The notes under the pieces were generated by a model. The model was given only the letters and a program-made list of their open reading frames with translations. It was not told the origin of the DNA and did no database searches. The translations under genes and the position numbers were made by a program. Of a DNA stretch of 38,155 nt, positions 27,045 to 35,255 are shown in pieces; within the stretch, counting starts at the first letter, position 1, and every line of letters begins with the position of its first letter. The DNA is from Candidatus Puniceispirillum sp. (lineage in GTDB: Bacteria > Pseudomonadota > Alphaproteobacteria > Puniceispirillales > Puniceispirillaceae): NCBI GenBank assembly GCA_028383305.1, contig JAOEVD010000021.1:1-38155 (forward strand). Reading direction: 5' to 3'.

Positions 27045-27581
27045 ATAGCACGTCCACATATTAATACGCCGCCCGTTTTGGACGGCCCGCGCGTGAATGG
27101 CGCCATCCGTGCGCCAAAAGTACGCTGCATTGATCCAGAAGGTGCCCAGCTTGGGGTTCTAGATACATCAGAAGCAATACGTCAGGCCGAAGAATTCGGC
27201 CTTGATCTGGTTGAGGTGCAACCCAATGTTGACCCGCCAGTGTGCAAAATTCTTGATTACGGCAAATATAAATATGAAGCGCAGAAACGCGCCAATGAAG
27301 CGCGTAAGAAGCAAAAGATTATCGAGGTCAAAGAAATCAAGCTTCGTCCGAATATTGACGAGCATGATTATCAGGTCAAAATGCGCAGTGTGCAGAAATT
27401 CCTGAGAGGCGGCGATAAGGTGAAAGTAACGCTTCGTTTCCGTGGCCGTGAAATGGCACACCAAGATCTTGGTGCCATCGTTTTGACACGAGTTCGCAAC
27501 GAAACTGATGAATTTGCTAAGGTCGAGGCGATGCCAAAAATGGAAGGTCGTCAGATGATTATGGTTTTGGCACCAAAATAG
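27045..27581 (+). CDS. infC: translation initiation factor IF-3, probable AUA start
   Basis: IF-3 binds the 30S subunit, blocks premature joining and checks the start codon. The core is unmistakable: [20 protein letters not shown], the linker [18 protein letters not shown], and the C-terminal domain [12 protein letters not shown] through [15 protein letters not shown] place the start at ATA 27045 (178 residues). The Shine-Dalgarno is perfectly spaced there, TAA is immediately upstream, and the extra N-terminus ([17 protein letters not shown]) has the usual IF-3 form. TTG 27078 would give a shorter 167-residue product. E. coli infC uses AUU for IF-3 autocontrol, so a non-canonical codon here fits the same logic. 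Confidence 0.93.
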   Translation: MARPHINTPPVLDGPRVNGAIRAPKVRCIDPEGAQLGVLDTSEAIRQAEEFGLDLVEVQPNVDPPVCKILDYGKYKYEAQKRANEARKKQKIIEVKEIKLRPNIDEHDYQVKMRSVQKFLRGGDKVKVTLRFRGREMAHQDLGAIVLTRVRNETDEFAKVEAMPKMEGRQMIMVLAPK

Positions 27582-27694
27582 AGCCACGGCCAGAATATTA
27601 TCCGCTGTTGAGAATTTGACGATCAATAGGATCAGGACTTGATTTCGCAAGTCTTTGCGTATACAAACCGACCACTTAGCGTTCAGTATCGCGT

Positions 27695-27755
27695 CCGGGC
27701 CTGAAAAATCAGGGCATGCCCGGCCGGTTTATCGCTTTTCCGCCGAAATCTTCGG
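27695..27755 (+). promoter_or_regulatory. structured leader upstream of rpmI-rplT
   Basis: Two hairpins lie in the 218-nt infC-rpmI gap. The first is CCTGA-AAAA-TCAGG (27700-27713) enclosed by CCGGG (27695-27699) and CCCGG (27719-27723). The second is CCGAA-ATC-TTCGG (27743-27755). There is no U-run, so it is not a terminator. Autoregulation by L20, known in E. coli, is a possible role but not shown here. Confidence 0.4.
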
Positions 27756-27799
27756 ATTGAACGTGGAACAAGCGTCCTTTTAAGAAGAAAGAGGTCAAA

Positions 27800-27997
27800 A
27801 TGCCCAAGATGAAGACCAAAAGCGGTGCGAAAAAGAGATTTCGCCTGACCGCAACTGGCAAGGTTCGCGGCTCTGCTGCCTTCCTAAGCCATAACCTACG
27901 TCGCCGTTCCCAGAAAATGAAACGTCAAGCTCGTGGCACCATGATCTTGTGTGATGCGGATGCGCGCATCGTTAAACGTTTCCTTCCATACGCTTAA
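27800..27997 (+). CDS. rpmI: 50S ribosomal protein L35
   Basis: A small basic 65-residue ribosomal protein with the family start [14 protein letters not shown], the core [20 protein letters not shown] and the ending [15 protein letters not shown] lies about five bases before the ATG. rplT follows after 13 nt with its own GGAGG, so the two are co-transcribed. Confidence 0.98.
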   Translation: MPKMKTKSGAKKRFRLTATGKVRGSAAFLSHNLRRRSQKMKRQARGTMILCDADARIVKRFLPYA

Positions 27998-28010
27998 CGG
28001 AGGCTGGCAA

Positions 28011-28364
28011 ATGGCACGCGTTAAAAGAGGTACCACGACTCACGCCCGGCACGCCAAGGTAATCAAGGCGGCTAAAGGCTATTACGGACGTCGTAAAAAC
28101 ACATTTAGAACCGCTACCCAAGCCGTCGATAAGGCACGTCAATATGCCTATCGTGACCGGCGTGTGCGGAAGCGGGAGTTTCGCGCTTTATGGATCCAGC
28201 GGATCAATGCTGCTGCACGTCTATATGGTGTAACCTATTCACAGATGATGGGTGGCCTTATCAAAGCCGGAATCGAAGTCGATCGCAAAATGCTTGCTGA
28301 TCTGGCGGTGAATGAGCCACGCGCATTTGAGGCCCTGGTAGAGCGGTCAAAAGCGGCAATCTAG
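28011..28364 (+). CDS. rplT: 50S ribosomal protein L20
   Basis: This early-assembly 23S rRNA-binding protein is 117 residues, the standard length. The start [16 protein letters not shown] and the segments [15 protein letters not shown] and [18 protein letters not shown] are diagnostic. GGAGG sits a few bases before ATG 28011; the upstream extension of the frame overlaps rpmI and is not used. In E. coli L20 represses its own operon through the rpmI leader. Confidence 0.98.
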   Translation: MARVKRGTTTHARHAKVIKAAKGYYGRRKNTFRTATQAVDKARQYAYRDRRVRKREFRALWIQRINAAARLYGVTYSQMMGGLIKAGIEVDRKMLADLAVNEPRAFEALVERSKAAI

Positions 28365-28391
28365 GGATTATCCCAAAATACGAGATGACAG

Positions 28392-28481
28392 ACGAGCCGT
28401 TGTGTTGACCGGTGCCAGAAAAAATGATTGGTTTTGACCATGATTGATCTGGCCACTGCGATCACGGCGGCTCGTTTTTTT
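28392..28481 (+). terminator. terminator/attenuator hairpin between rplT and pheS
   Basis: ACGAGCCGTTGTG (28392-28404) pairs with CACGGCGGCTCGT (28463-28475) over 13 positions including two G-U pairs. Seven T (28475-28481) follow. The loop holds a second stem (GTGCCAG with CTGGCCAC). It ends 47 nt before the pheS ATG. It is either the terminator of the ribosomal operon or an attenuator of pheST. Confidence 0.7.
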
Positions 28482-28529
28482 CACGCCCACTTCTTTTTGA
28501 ATCACATGACGACCGATGGTGAAATATAA
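28440..28529 (+). CDS. possible Phe-rich small ORF before pheS
   Basis: A 29-codon frame starting at ATG 28440 contains [12 protein letters not shown], four phenylalanines within seven residues. It ends in TAA sharing its last base with the pheS ATG. The position recalls pheM, the leader peptide upstream of E. coli pheST. Against it, no Shine-Dalgarno is visible, and the first two Phe codons are simply the U-run of the hairpin. Its regulatory codons therefore lie at or after the termination point, unlike a classical attenuator. I treat it as a candidate only. Confidence 0.3.
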   Translation: MIDLATAITAARFFHAHFFLNHMTTDGEI

Positions 28530-29614
28530 TGCAAAGCCTTGATGCAGTATCTTCAAAAATCATTGACGCCATTGGTGCCGCAGATAGCCTTGACGCGCTT
28601 GAGGCCATTCGCATTGACGCGCTTGGGAAAAAAGGCCGCGTTTCATTGATGATGCGCGATCTTGGCGGCATGGACGCAGAAGCGCGCAAACAGGCAGGTC
28701 AGGCGCTGAACAAGGTCAAGGACGAGATCGCCGCGGCAATTGACGCCAAACAGACGCTGCTGGCATCAGCGGCGCTCGATGCAAGATTATCTGCCGAACG
28801 GTTGGATGTAAGCTTGCCAAGCCGGCCTGATATTGATGCACGACTTCACCCATTGTCACGCACTATTGAAGAAGTGATTGCTATTTTTGCCGAAATGGGG
28901 TTTCAGGTTGCTGAAGGCCCAGATATCGAATCCGACTATTATAATTTTACCGCACTGAATATTCCGCCCGAACACCCCGCCCGTCAGGAGCATGACACCT
29001 TTTATTTGCCAGCCGATGCCGAGGGCAAACGCAAGGTGCTTCGCACGCATACCTCGCCAGTGCAGATCAGGACCATGGAGGCCAATGAGCCACCAATCCG
29101 CATCATTGTTCCCGGGCGCACCTATCGGTCTGACCATGACGCCACGCATTCACCGATGTTTCATCAATGTGAAGGGCTGGTCATTGGTGACGGCATTCAT
29201 ATGGGGCACCTCAAAGGCTGTCTGATTGATTTCTGCCGTGCCTTTTTTGGCGTTGATGATTTGCCAGTGCGGTTTCGGCCAAGCTATTTTCCCTTTACCG
29301 AGCCATCCGCCGAAGTTGATATTGGCTGCACCCGCGATAATGGTGCGCTGAAAATTGGTGCTAGTGATGATTGGTTGGAAATTCTCGGATCGGGCATGGT
29401 CAATCCACGCGTTCTGGAAAATTGCGGCTATGATCCGGAAAAATATCAAGGATTTGCTTTTGGTATGGGGATTGAACGGATTGCGATGCTGAAATATGGC
29501 ATCCCCGATCTTCGCACCTTTTACGATAGCGATTTGCGCTGGATGCGCCATTACGGCTTTTTGCCATTTGACGCGCCGTCAATTCATGCCGGTCTTGCTG
29601 GGGGGGCTGTCTGA
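28529..29614 (+). CDS. pheS: phenylalanyl-tRNA synthetase alpha subunit
   Basis: The catalytic subunit of the alpha2-beta2 enzyme charging tRNA-Phe, 361 residues. An N-terminal coiled-coil (about 1-90) binds tRNA. The class II core follows: [19 protein letters not shown] (motif 2 region), [13 protein letters not shown], and motif 3 [20 protein letters not shown]. Only a weak GGTGA precedes the ATG, which may mean coupling to upstream translation. Its stop TGA shares one base with the pheT ATG. Confidence 0.97.
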   Translation: MQSLDAVSSKIIDAIGAADSLDALEAIRIDALGKKGRVSLMMRDLGGMDAEARKQAGQALNKVKDEIAAAIDAKQTLLASAALDARLSAERLDVSLPSRPDIDARLHPLSRTIEEVIAIFAEMGFQVAEGPDIESDYYNFTALNIPPEHPARQEHDTFYLPADAEGKRKVLRTHTSPVQIRTMEANEPPIRIIVPGRTYRSDHDATHSPMFHQCEGLVIGDGIHMGHLKGCLIDFCRAFFGVDDLPVRFRPSYFPFTEPSAEVDIGCTRDNGALKIGASDDWLEILGSGMVNPRVLENCGYDPEKYQGFAFGMGIERIAMLKYGIPDLRTFYDSDLRWMRHYGFLPFDAPSIHAGLAGGAV

Positions 29615-32019
29615 TGAAATTCACCCGCGACTGGCTGTTCAGCCATCTTGAAACCGATCGGCCGTTGGCTGATATTCTTGACGTTCTGCCCATGCTTGGG
29701 TTGGAGGTCGAATCAGTTGTCGACCGCGCGGTTGCCTTGGCACCATTTGTGATTGCCGAACTGATCTCGGCTGAGCAACATCCCAATGCTGATAAATTGC
29801 GGGTCTGTATGGTCAATATTGGCGCTGGTGACCCGATTCAGGTGGTTTGTGGCGCGCCGAATGCACGCGCTGGCATGAAGGGTGTTTTTGCGCCGGTTGG
29901 TGCCTATGTTCCCGGGATTGATCTGAAGCTAAAAACCGGTGAGATTCGCGGCGAGCTGTCAAACGGCATGCTATGTTCGGAACGCGAAATGCAGCTATCG
30001 GATGAGCATGACGGCATTATTGATTTAGCGGCAGATGCCCCTGTTGGCGCATCATTTGCCGCCTATGCAGGTCTTGATGACCCGATTGTCGAAGTTGCGA
30101 TCACGCCCAATCGTGCTGATTGTCTTGGCGTTCGCGGTGTTGCACGCGATCTGGCAGCGGCTGGCTATGGCCAGTTAAAGCTGATTGATACAAGCCCGCT
30201 TGAGGGCAGCTTTGACAGCCCGATATCATGGGATCTGAATCTAGCAGCTGATGAGGCGCATTTATGCCCGTTAGTATCAGGCCGTGCCTTTACCGGATTG
30301 AAAAATGGCAGCAGTCCTGCATGGATGGCAAACCGCCTAACTGCCATAGGCCAACGGCCAATCAGCGCATTGGTCGATATCACCAATTATGTGATGGTAG
30401 ATCTTGGCCGCCCGCTTCATGCATATGACATTGACAAAATTGATGGCGGCAAATTGATCATTGGCCGGGCAAACCCCGGCCAAACCATGACCGCGCTAAA
30501 TGAAAAAACCTATGATCTTGACGAAGATATGCTAGTCATTGGCGATGCGAATGGCCCTGATGATCTTGCTGGCATCATGGGTGGTGAGCGGTCTGGCGTG
30601 AGTGATGCCACCGATAAGATGTTTCTGGAAATTGCGATCTTTGACCAGATTGCTGTTGCTACAACGGGTCGTAAGCTCAATATCCATTCGGATGCCCGCT
30701 TTCGCTTTGAACGTGGCCTTGATGTAACATCTCCTGAATGGGCGTCGGGCTATGTGGCGCGGTTGGTAATGGATATTTGTGGCGGACAGGCAAGCCATAT
30801 GGTGATCGCCGGTGACGGTGCCGACTGGACGCGCGAGATTTTTCTTGCAAGTGACAAGGTTGAACGGCTGACCGGCATGATTGTGCCAAAGGCGCGCCAG
30901 ACCGAAATTCTAGAAAATCTTGGCTTTACTATTCGAGAAGATGCCGCTGGCTTGCAGGTTAGCCCGCCACCATGGCGCGGCGATATTGACGGCGCCGCCG
31001 ATCTTGTTGAAGAAATCAGCCGGATCTATGGATTTAATCATTTGCCAATGGTGCATTTGCCACGTGAGCATGTTGTTGCCCAGCCGGCGGTGAATGCGGC
31101 ACAGGCGCGTCCATTGCGGCTGCGCCGTGCTATGGCCGAACGAGGTCTGACCGAGGCGGTAACATTCTCTTTTCTTGCTGAAAAAGAAGCGGTGATGTTT
31201 GGTGGTGGTGATGCCAGTCTACGCTTGGTCAATCCAATTAGTGCTGACCTGTCGATTATGCGCCCATCGGCCTTGCCAAATCTTTTGTCGGCTGCTGCCC
31301 GCAATCAAGATCGTGGCGAAGCTGATATCTCGATGTTCGAGGTTGGGCCGGTCTTTCTTGGTGATGAGCCTGATCAGCAGCGAACCGCTGTTGCGGCAAT
31401 CCGGCATGGTGCTATGGCACCACGCGAATGGCATGGTAGCCGGCGTCCGGTTGATGTCTTTGATGCCAAGGCTGATGCTGAAGCGGCACTTGCGGTTCTT
31501 GGCGTGCGGCGTGGCAGTTTGCAAATCGAATCAGGCGGGCCTGATTATTTTCATCCTGGTCGTTGCGGCCGGTTGCTGCAAGGCCGGTCATTGCTGGCGC
31601 AATTTGGCGAATTACATCCGCAGGTGGCGTCGCATTTTGGGTTACGAAATGCGCTTGTTGGCTTCGAATTGTTTTTGGAAGACTTGCCATTGGCAAAATC
31701 ACGTGGGCCCGCGCGTTCCTATCTGAAAATGTCACCATTCCAGCCAGTCAGTCGTGACTTTGCATTTATTCTTGATGATGATGTACCGGCAAGCCAGCTT
31801 CTTCGTGCGGTAAAATCGGCAGCTGGGCAATTGGTAACTGATATTCAGCTATTTGACGTGTATCAGGGCAAAAATATTGGTGATGGCCAAAAATCGCTTG
31901 CAGTTACCATCACCCTGACGCCGCAAAAAGCGACATTGAGTGAAGCTGAAATCGAAGCAATTAGTGATGCGGTCATCGCCGCTGCTGGTAAAAATTGTGG
32001 TGCTGTCTTACGCGGTTAG
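29614..32019 (+). CDS. pheT: phenylalanyl-tRNA synthetase beta subunit
   Basis: The 801-residue editing and tRNA-binding subunit. In order: an OB-fold tRNA-binding domain (about 40-150, EQHPNADKLRVCMVNIG and GMLCSEREM), the B3/B4 editing domain (RPISALVDITNYVMVDLGRP), B5 (about 400-475, PPWRGDIDGAADLVEEISRI), a core-like module, and the C-terminal FDX-ACB anticodon domain (PFQPVSRDFAFILDDDV). It is translationally coupled to pheS by a one-base stop/start overlap. It is the last housekeeping gene before the accessory block. Confidence 0.97.
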   Translation: MKFTRDWLFSHLETDRPLADILDVLPMLGLEVESVVDRAVALAPFVIAELISAEQHPNADKLRVCMVNIGAGDPIQVVCGAPNARAGMKGVFAPVGAYVPGIDLKLKTGEIRGELSNGMLCSEREMQLSDEHDGIIDLAADAPVGASFAAYAGLDDPIVEVAITPNRADCLGVRGVARDLAAAGYGQLKLIDTSPLEGSFDSPISWDLNLAADEAHLCPLVSGRAFTGLKNGSSPAWMANRLTAIGQRPISALVDITNYVMVDLGRPLHAYDIDKIDGGKLIIGRANPGQTMTALNEKTYDLDEDMLVIGDANGPDDLAGIMGGERSGVSDATDKMFLEIAIFDQIAVATTGRKLNIHSDARFRFERGLDVTSPEWASGYVARLVMDICGGQASHMVIAGDGADWTREIFLASDKVERLTGMIVPKARQTEILENLGFTIREDAAGLQVSPPPWRGDIDGAADLVEEISRIYGFNHLPMVHLPREHVVAQPAVNAAQARPLRLRRAMAERGLTEAVTFSFLAEKEAVMFGGGDASLRLVNPISADLSIMRPSALPNLLSAAARNQDRGEADISMFEVGPVFLGDEPDQQRTAVAAIRHGAMAPREWHGSRRPVDVFDAKADAEAALAVLGVRRGSLQIESGGPDYFHPGRCGRLLQGRSLLAQFGELHPQVASHFGLRNALVGFELFLEDLPLAKSRGPARSYLKMSPFQPVSRDFAFILDDDVPASQLLRAVKSAAGQLVTDIQLFDVYQGKNIGDGQKSLAVTITLTPQKATLSEAEIEAISDAVIAAAGKNCGAVLRG

Positions 32020-32032
32020 AACCTGATAACTT

Positions 32033-32080
32033 AGCCCCTTGGAAAACAGACTGTACGATCTCCAAGCTTGGTTCTGGGCT
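32033..32080. other. hairpin after pheT at the edge of the accessory block
   Basis: AGCCC (32033) and CTTGGA (32038-32043) pair with TCCAAG (32061-32066) and GGGCT (32076-32080), making an interrupted stem without a U-run. It lies between the convergent pheT and hydroxylase genes. It may act as a weak or Rho-aided terminator, but this is not certain. Confidence 0.3.
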
Positions 32081-32107
32081 GATATCGCTAGGCAATACTT
32101 GTTAGAG

Positions 32108-33091
32108 TTACGTCACTGATTTACGTTTTTTCATACGAAGTTTTTGGGTTGCTTCATCTGTGCCGTCATGATTGGTTCCCAACCAAACATCTAAAGGCAT
32201 GTCCATGTTCCCATAGTTACAATCAAAGTATTTGTGGTGTAATTGATGATGAAAGTCAGCAGAGTCCAAGATTTTGGTCTCCTTGTTCATAATCTTTTCA
32301 AACCCTGAATGGGTAAATGCCGGGTTTAAGGTCACCAAAATAAGGTGAATGATCACAATGGCTGGATCAGTTGGGATGATGAAATGGATCAATGGTGATG
32401 ATTGGTAAATTAAATTTTCAATCGGATGCATCGAAATTCCTGACCACGGTCCTGTATTGACATTTCTGTGGTGTGTAATGTGAACGTGTTTGTAGAGAAA
32501 AGGGTGATGCAGAAGACGATGAATAAAATAGAAATGGATTCCACGGATAAGTGGGAAGCATAGAATCCAAGCAAAGAACTGAATGGGATGTTCGGCAAAT
32601 GGGGCAACGCTAATCCATTCATTTGCCAGGGAGTAGAGGTACAAAACCTCGTAACCAGTCCACACGGTTACTCCGCTTGCGATGCTCCAGAATATATTGT
32701 CATAGACTTGATCGTTAAATTTGAAGGCTTTGTTATTTGTTGCCATCTCGCGGTTTAGGAACTTGAACCTGTCACCCTGTGCTTTACGGACGTGTAAGTA
32801 TAGGTGTAGGGATCCAGCCACTAAAAACAAAAGAGCGGTGTTGCGAAAGAAAATTAAAAGGACCCAGTCAAAAGTTACGTGCTGCATTGTTTGAACGCTG
32901 GGCGTCAGATATTGATGTATTACAAATCCCAAAATTATGAACATCAAGAAACGCGAAATGCTAATCCAGCGTCTTATCATCCAAGTAAAAACCTTCAACG
33001 GGTGAATAGGCCAATCGAAAAGTGGGTTATATCTGATTGGTTCGTCTGGACTGTAGTTCCATATTTTTCGACCAGCAGCGTTCTCAGCCAT
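32108..33091 (-). CDS. fatty acid hydroxylase / sterol desaturase family membrane protein
   Basis: A 327-residue di-iron membrane oxygenase-like protein with several hydrophobic segments (about 45-60, 75-100 and 165-195). The histidine boxes are intact: HRLLHH, HITHH and SADFHHQLHHKYF. Such enzymes hydroxylate or desaturate lipids, sterols or carotenoids, and the substrate cannot be told here. A strong AGGAGG lies just before its ATG, inside the end of the PanB-like gene, and the two overlap by eight bases. They form one operon, presumably under the LacI-type operator upstream. Base use is more AT-rich than in the housekeeping genes. Confidence 0.85.
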   Translation of the reverse strand: MAENAAGRKIWNYSPDEPIRYNPLFDWPIHPLKVFTWMIRRWISISRFLMFIILGFVIHQYLTPSVQTMQHVTFDWVLLIFFRNTALLFLVAGSLHLYLHVRKAQGDRFKFLNREMATNNKAFKFNDQVYDNIFWSIASGVTVWTGYEVLYLYSLANEWISVAPFAEHPIQFFAWILCFPLIRGIHFYFIHRLLHHPFLYKHVHITHHRNVNTGPWSGISMHPIENLIYQSSPLIHFIIPTDPAIVIIHLILVTLNPAFTHSGFEKIMNKETKILDSADFHHQLHHKYFDCNYGNMDMPLDVWLGTNHDGTDEATQKLRMKKRKSVT

Positions 33092-33926
33092 CTTCTCCTC
33101 CTGTCAGCTTTTCCATAAACTCTTGCACCTCATTGGCTGCGTGAACCAAGTTCTCTTTGGTTGGAAACAGCCCAGAATTTACGTCAGAAATATAGTGTTT
33201 GAATGCAGCAACTCGCTGAGTCTGGAGTTCATCACGAATTTTTTTGAAATCGGCATACTGTTTTGAATGCCGGGGGAAATGGTTCCCGTCTCCCAAAATA
33301 TCTTTGGCAAACAGAAATTGAAAATCTGCTTTTCCGGAGCCGATAGATGTAACAACGAGTTTAGTATTTTGTGCCAAAATATCTGTGATATTGTGGGGAA
33401 CAACCTCCACCTCAACAGCCCAAGCACCGACATTCTCCAGGGATCTGATTTGGCTATACAAATTTACTATCTGATCCTTTGTTTTTCCAACAGCCTTCAA
33501 CCCGCCTGTCCATGTGCTTTTTCTTGGCACTAAGCCAATATGACCCTCAACAGGAATGCCAGCTTTTGCAGCCGCCTCGATGAAATCTAGTGACCAAGTC
33601 CCACACATGATTGAGTCTGCGCCGCATTCCATTGCATCAAAGCAAACCGATAGGGCTTCCGAAGTTGTGGTCGCAGCCTGCATTGGCATTGCAAAAGTCA
33701 TGAATGTTTGGGGGGCGGCTTGCCTTATGCTGACAGCTAATTCTGGCCTTTCTGGATTATAACGGACATTGAGCGCGTCAATTCCTGCAGCTTCAGCCGC
33801 TAATGCCTCTTCAGATGTAAAGGGAAGGGTTTTTGAAAGCTGCTTTTTTCCCTTCAAATTCTGGAGGTCAAAAACTGTGTAGTTCCGGGTGCTGTATTCA
33901 CCATTTATTGATACTACCGTTTTCAA
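33084..33926 (-). CDS. PanB-like (ketopantoate hydroxymethyltransferase superfamily) protein lacking metal ligands
   Basis: A 280-residue TIM-barrel protein recognisable by the PanB signature IPVEGHIGLVPRK and by VEVEVVPHNI, where the catalytic glutamate equivalent to E. coli Glu181 is kept. By alignment from memory, the Mg2+ ligands Asp45 and Asp84 are replaced: VGDSL becomes VRYNP and LADLP becomes TFAMP. Lys112 and Glu114 are replaced too (VKIEG becomes IMCGT). Normal pantothenate synthesis is therefore unlikely, and another C-C bond reaction or a binding role is possible. The start is TTG 33926 without a Shine-Dalgarno, 39 nt after the operator. The pathway partner is the downstream hydroxylase gene. 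Confidence 0.75.
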   Translation of the reverse strand: MKTVVSINGEYSTRNYTVFDLQNLKGKKQLSKTLPFTSEEALAAEAAGIDALNVRYNPERPELAVSIRQAAPQTFMTFAMPMQAATTTSEALSVCFDAMECGADSIMCGTWSLDFIEAAAKAGIPVEGHIGLVPRKSTWTGGLKAVGKTKDQIVNLYSQIRSLENVGAWAVEVEVVPHNITDILAQNTKLVVTSIGSGKADFQFLFAKDILGDGNHFPRHSKQYADFKKIRDELQTQRVAAFKHYISDVNSGLFPTKENLVHAANEVQEFMEKLTGGEDG

Positions 33927-33964
33927 ATTTGTTTGTTTATCTCGCAGTCTAGTTTTGCTAAAAA

Positions 33965-33980
33965 ATGTAATCGATTACAT
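33965..33980. promoter_or_regulatory. LacI-family operator O1 at the PanB-like operon
   Basis: A perfect 16-bp palindrome, ATGTAATCGATTACAT, with the CG centre and AAnCGnTT core typical of LacI-family sites. It overlaps the last bases of the -10 element of the operon promoter, where a repressor would block initiation. Confidence 0.82.
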
Positions 33981-34007
33981 CAAAACTTTATAGGTGGGTT
34001 TTGTCAA
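33979..34007 (-). promoter_or_regulatory. promoter of the PanB-like/hydroxylase operon
   Basis: On the minus strand a perfect -35 TTGACA (34007-34002) and TTTGAT (33984-33979, 4 of 6) have a 17-nt spacer. Transcription would start near 33972, inside operator O1, giving a leader of about 46 nt. Confidence 0.65.
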
Positions 34008-34173
34008 TAACAAACACCTATTCTGTTGTTTAGCCCTTTATGCGATTTCCTGTTCGTAACAGACAAAAAATGATAGAGTAAGACCATCGTGATATATAGG
34101 GGTCGTTCGCTAAATGACTGACGCTTTTATCTACCCTCTAGCTTTTGTAGCGGGGGACTAAATAGTTATATAT

Positions 34174-35250
34174 GTGCAGTCAGACAAATATGACAAATCA
34201 AAACGTTTTGATAAATTGAAAGAGAGCAAAAAAATAGCAAGAAAGCGCCCAACAATAAATGACGTTGCGCAACTCGCTAATGTATCAACTGCAACTGTAT
34301 CTAGGTGTCTTTCAAAGCCGGAACTTGTGCGGCTGGACGTCAGAACACGTGTTGAAGCATCTGTTGTTGAGTTGGGTTATGTTTTGGATGGCGCAGCAAA
34401 AACGCTAAAGACGCACCAATCCAAAACAATTGGCGTCATAGTTCCAACACTAGAAATAGGCGGCTATGCATCTGCCATACAAGCATTTGAAAAAACAGTT
34501 GCAGCTGAAAAATACACAGCCATTCTTGGGGTGTCTGACTTCGATGCTGACAAGGAGTTACAGCTTGCCCACAATCTTGCTGAAAAAGGTGTTGACGGAA
34601 TAATGTTGATCGGTATGGACAGTGATGACAGGCTTACTAGCTTTCTTGAAAAGGTTCATATTCCTCACGTCAACTCGTGGCACTTCAGACGCGACTCAAA
34701 ATATCACTGGGTTGGTTTTGATAATCGAGCAGCAATTCAAGCTATAACGAGTTATGTGTTTCAGCATGGGCACAGGGATGTTGTTTTTTTTGTCGGTGGC
34801 GCTGAGCATGCAAACGCAAGAACAGAATTGCGGCGACAGGGATTTATGGATGCGATTAGTGATTACAATTTGGAGTTCTCAGAGGGTTTGATTTTTGAGG
34901 TTCCGTATAATTCAAAAGCAAGCCAACTTGAGTTTCACAGGCTCTGGAGCCTAGGAAATAGACCGACTGCGGTGATATGCGCCAATGATATCCTTGCTAT
35001 TGGCGTTTTACGTGCATGTAAGAAAATTGGTTTAAGGGTGCCAGATGACATTTCAGTAACCGGATTTGATGGCTTGGATATTATGGCAGACCTCTGGGCC
35101 CCGATTACAACAATGGCTGTGCCAGCAAAACAAATAGGTGAGGAATCAGGTAATTGCCTCCTCAACTTGTTGACGGATAAGAATCCAAAAACTTTGACGG
35201 AGCTGCATTGTACTCTGGTTGAAGGTGGGTCTGTGAAGTCGTTGATATGA
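34174..35250 (+). CDS. LacI family transcriptional regulator
   Basis: A 358-residue regulator. The N-terminal helix-turn-helix is TINDVAQLANVSTATVSRCL (about 27-46) with a hinge region ending DGAAKTLK, whose leucine would insert into a CG-centred operator. A periplasmic-binding-like effector domain follows (IGVIVPTLEIGGY, AVICANDILAIGVLRACKKIGLRVPDDISVTGFDG). The GTG start is uncertain. It gives about 26 residues before the HTH, has no Shine-Dalgarno, and places the second operator inside the gene. A TTG at 34216 would leave that operator just upstream. It is divergent from the PanB-like operon. The effector is probably a small metabolite of that pathway. Confidence 0.9.
   Translation: MQSDKYDKSKRFDKLKESKKIARKRPTINDVAQLANVSTATVSRCLSKPELVRLDVRTRVEASVVELGYVLDGAAKTLKTHQSKTIGVIVPTLEIGGYASAIQAFEKTVAAEKYTAILGVSDFDADKELQLAHNLAEKGVDGIMLIGMDSDDRLTSFLEKVHIPHVNSWHFRRDSKYHWVGFDNRAAIQAITSYVFQHGHRDVVFFVGGAEHANARTELRRQGFMDAISDYNLEFSEGLIFEVPYNSKASQLEFHRLWSLGNRPTAVICANDILAIGVLRACKKIGLRVPDDISVTGFDGLDIMADLWAPITTMAVPAKQIGEESGNCLLNLLTDKNPKTLTELHCTLVEGGSVKSLI
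34197..34212. promoter_or_regulatory. LacI-family operator O2 at the regulator's 5' end
   Basis: A second perfect 16-bp palindrome, ATCAAAACGTTTTGAT, with the same CG centre and AAnCGnTT core as O1 and the same outer AT ends. Its centre is 232 bp from the centre of O1. It may serve autorepression or loop formation. Confidence 0.7.
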
Positions 35251-35255
35251 AGCAA

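Noticed and set aside
34050-34062. CTGTTCGTAACAG as a third regulator site
   Set aside because: It is a 5-bp inverted repeat around a 3-nt centre and lacks the AAnCGnTT core of the two clear operators.
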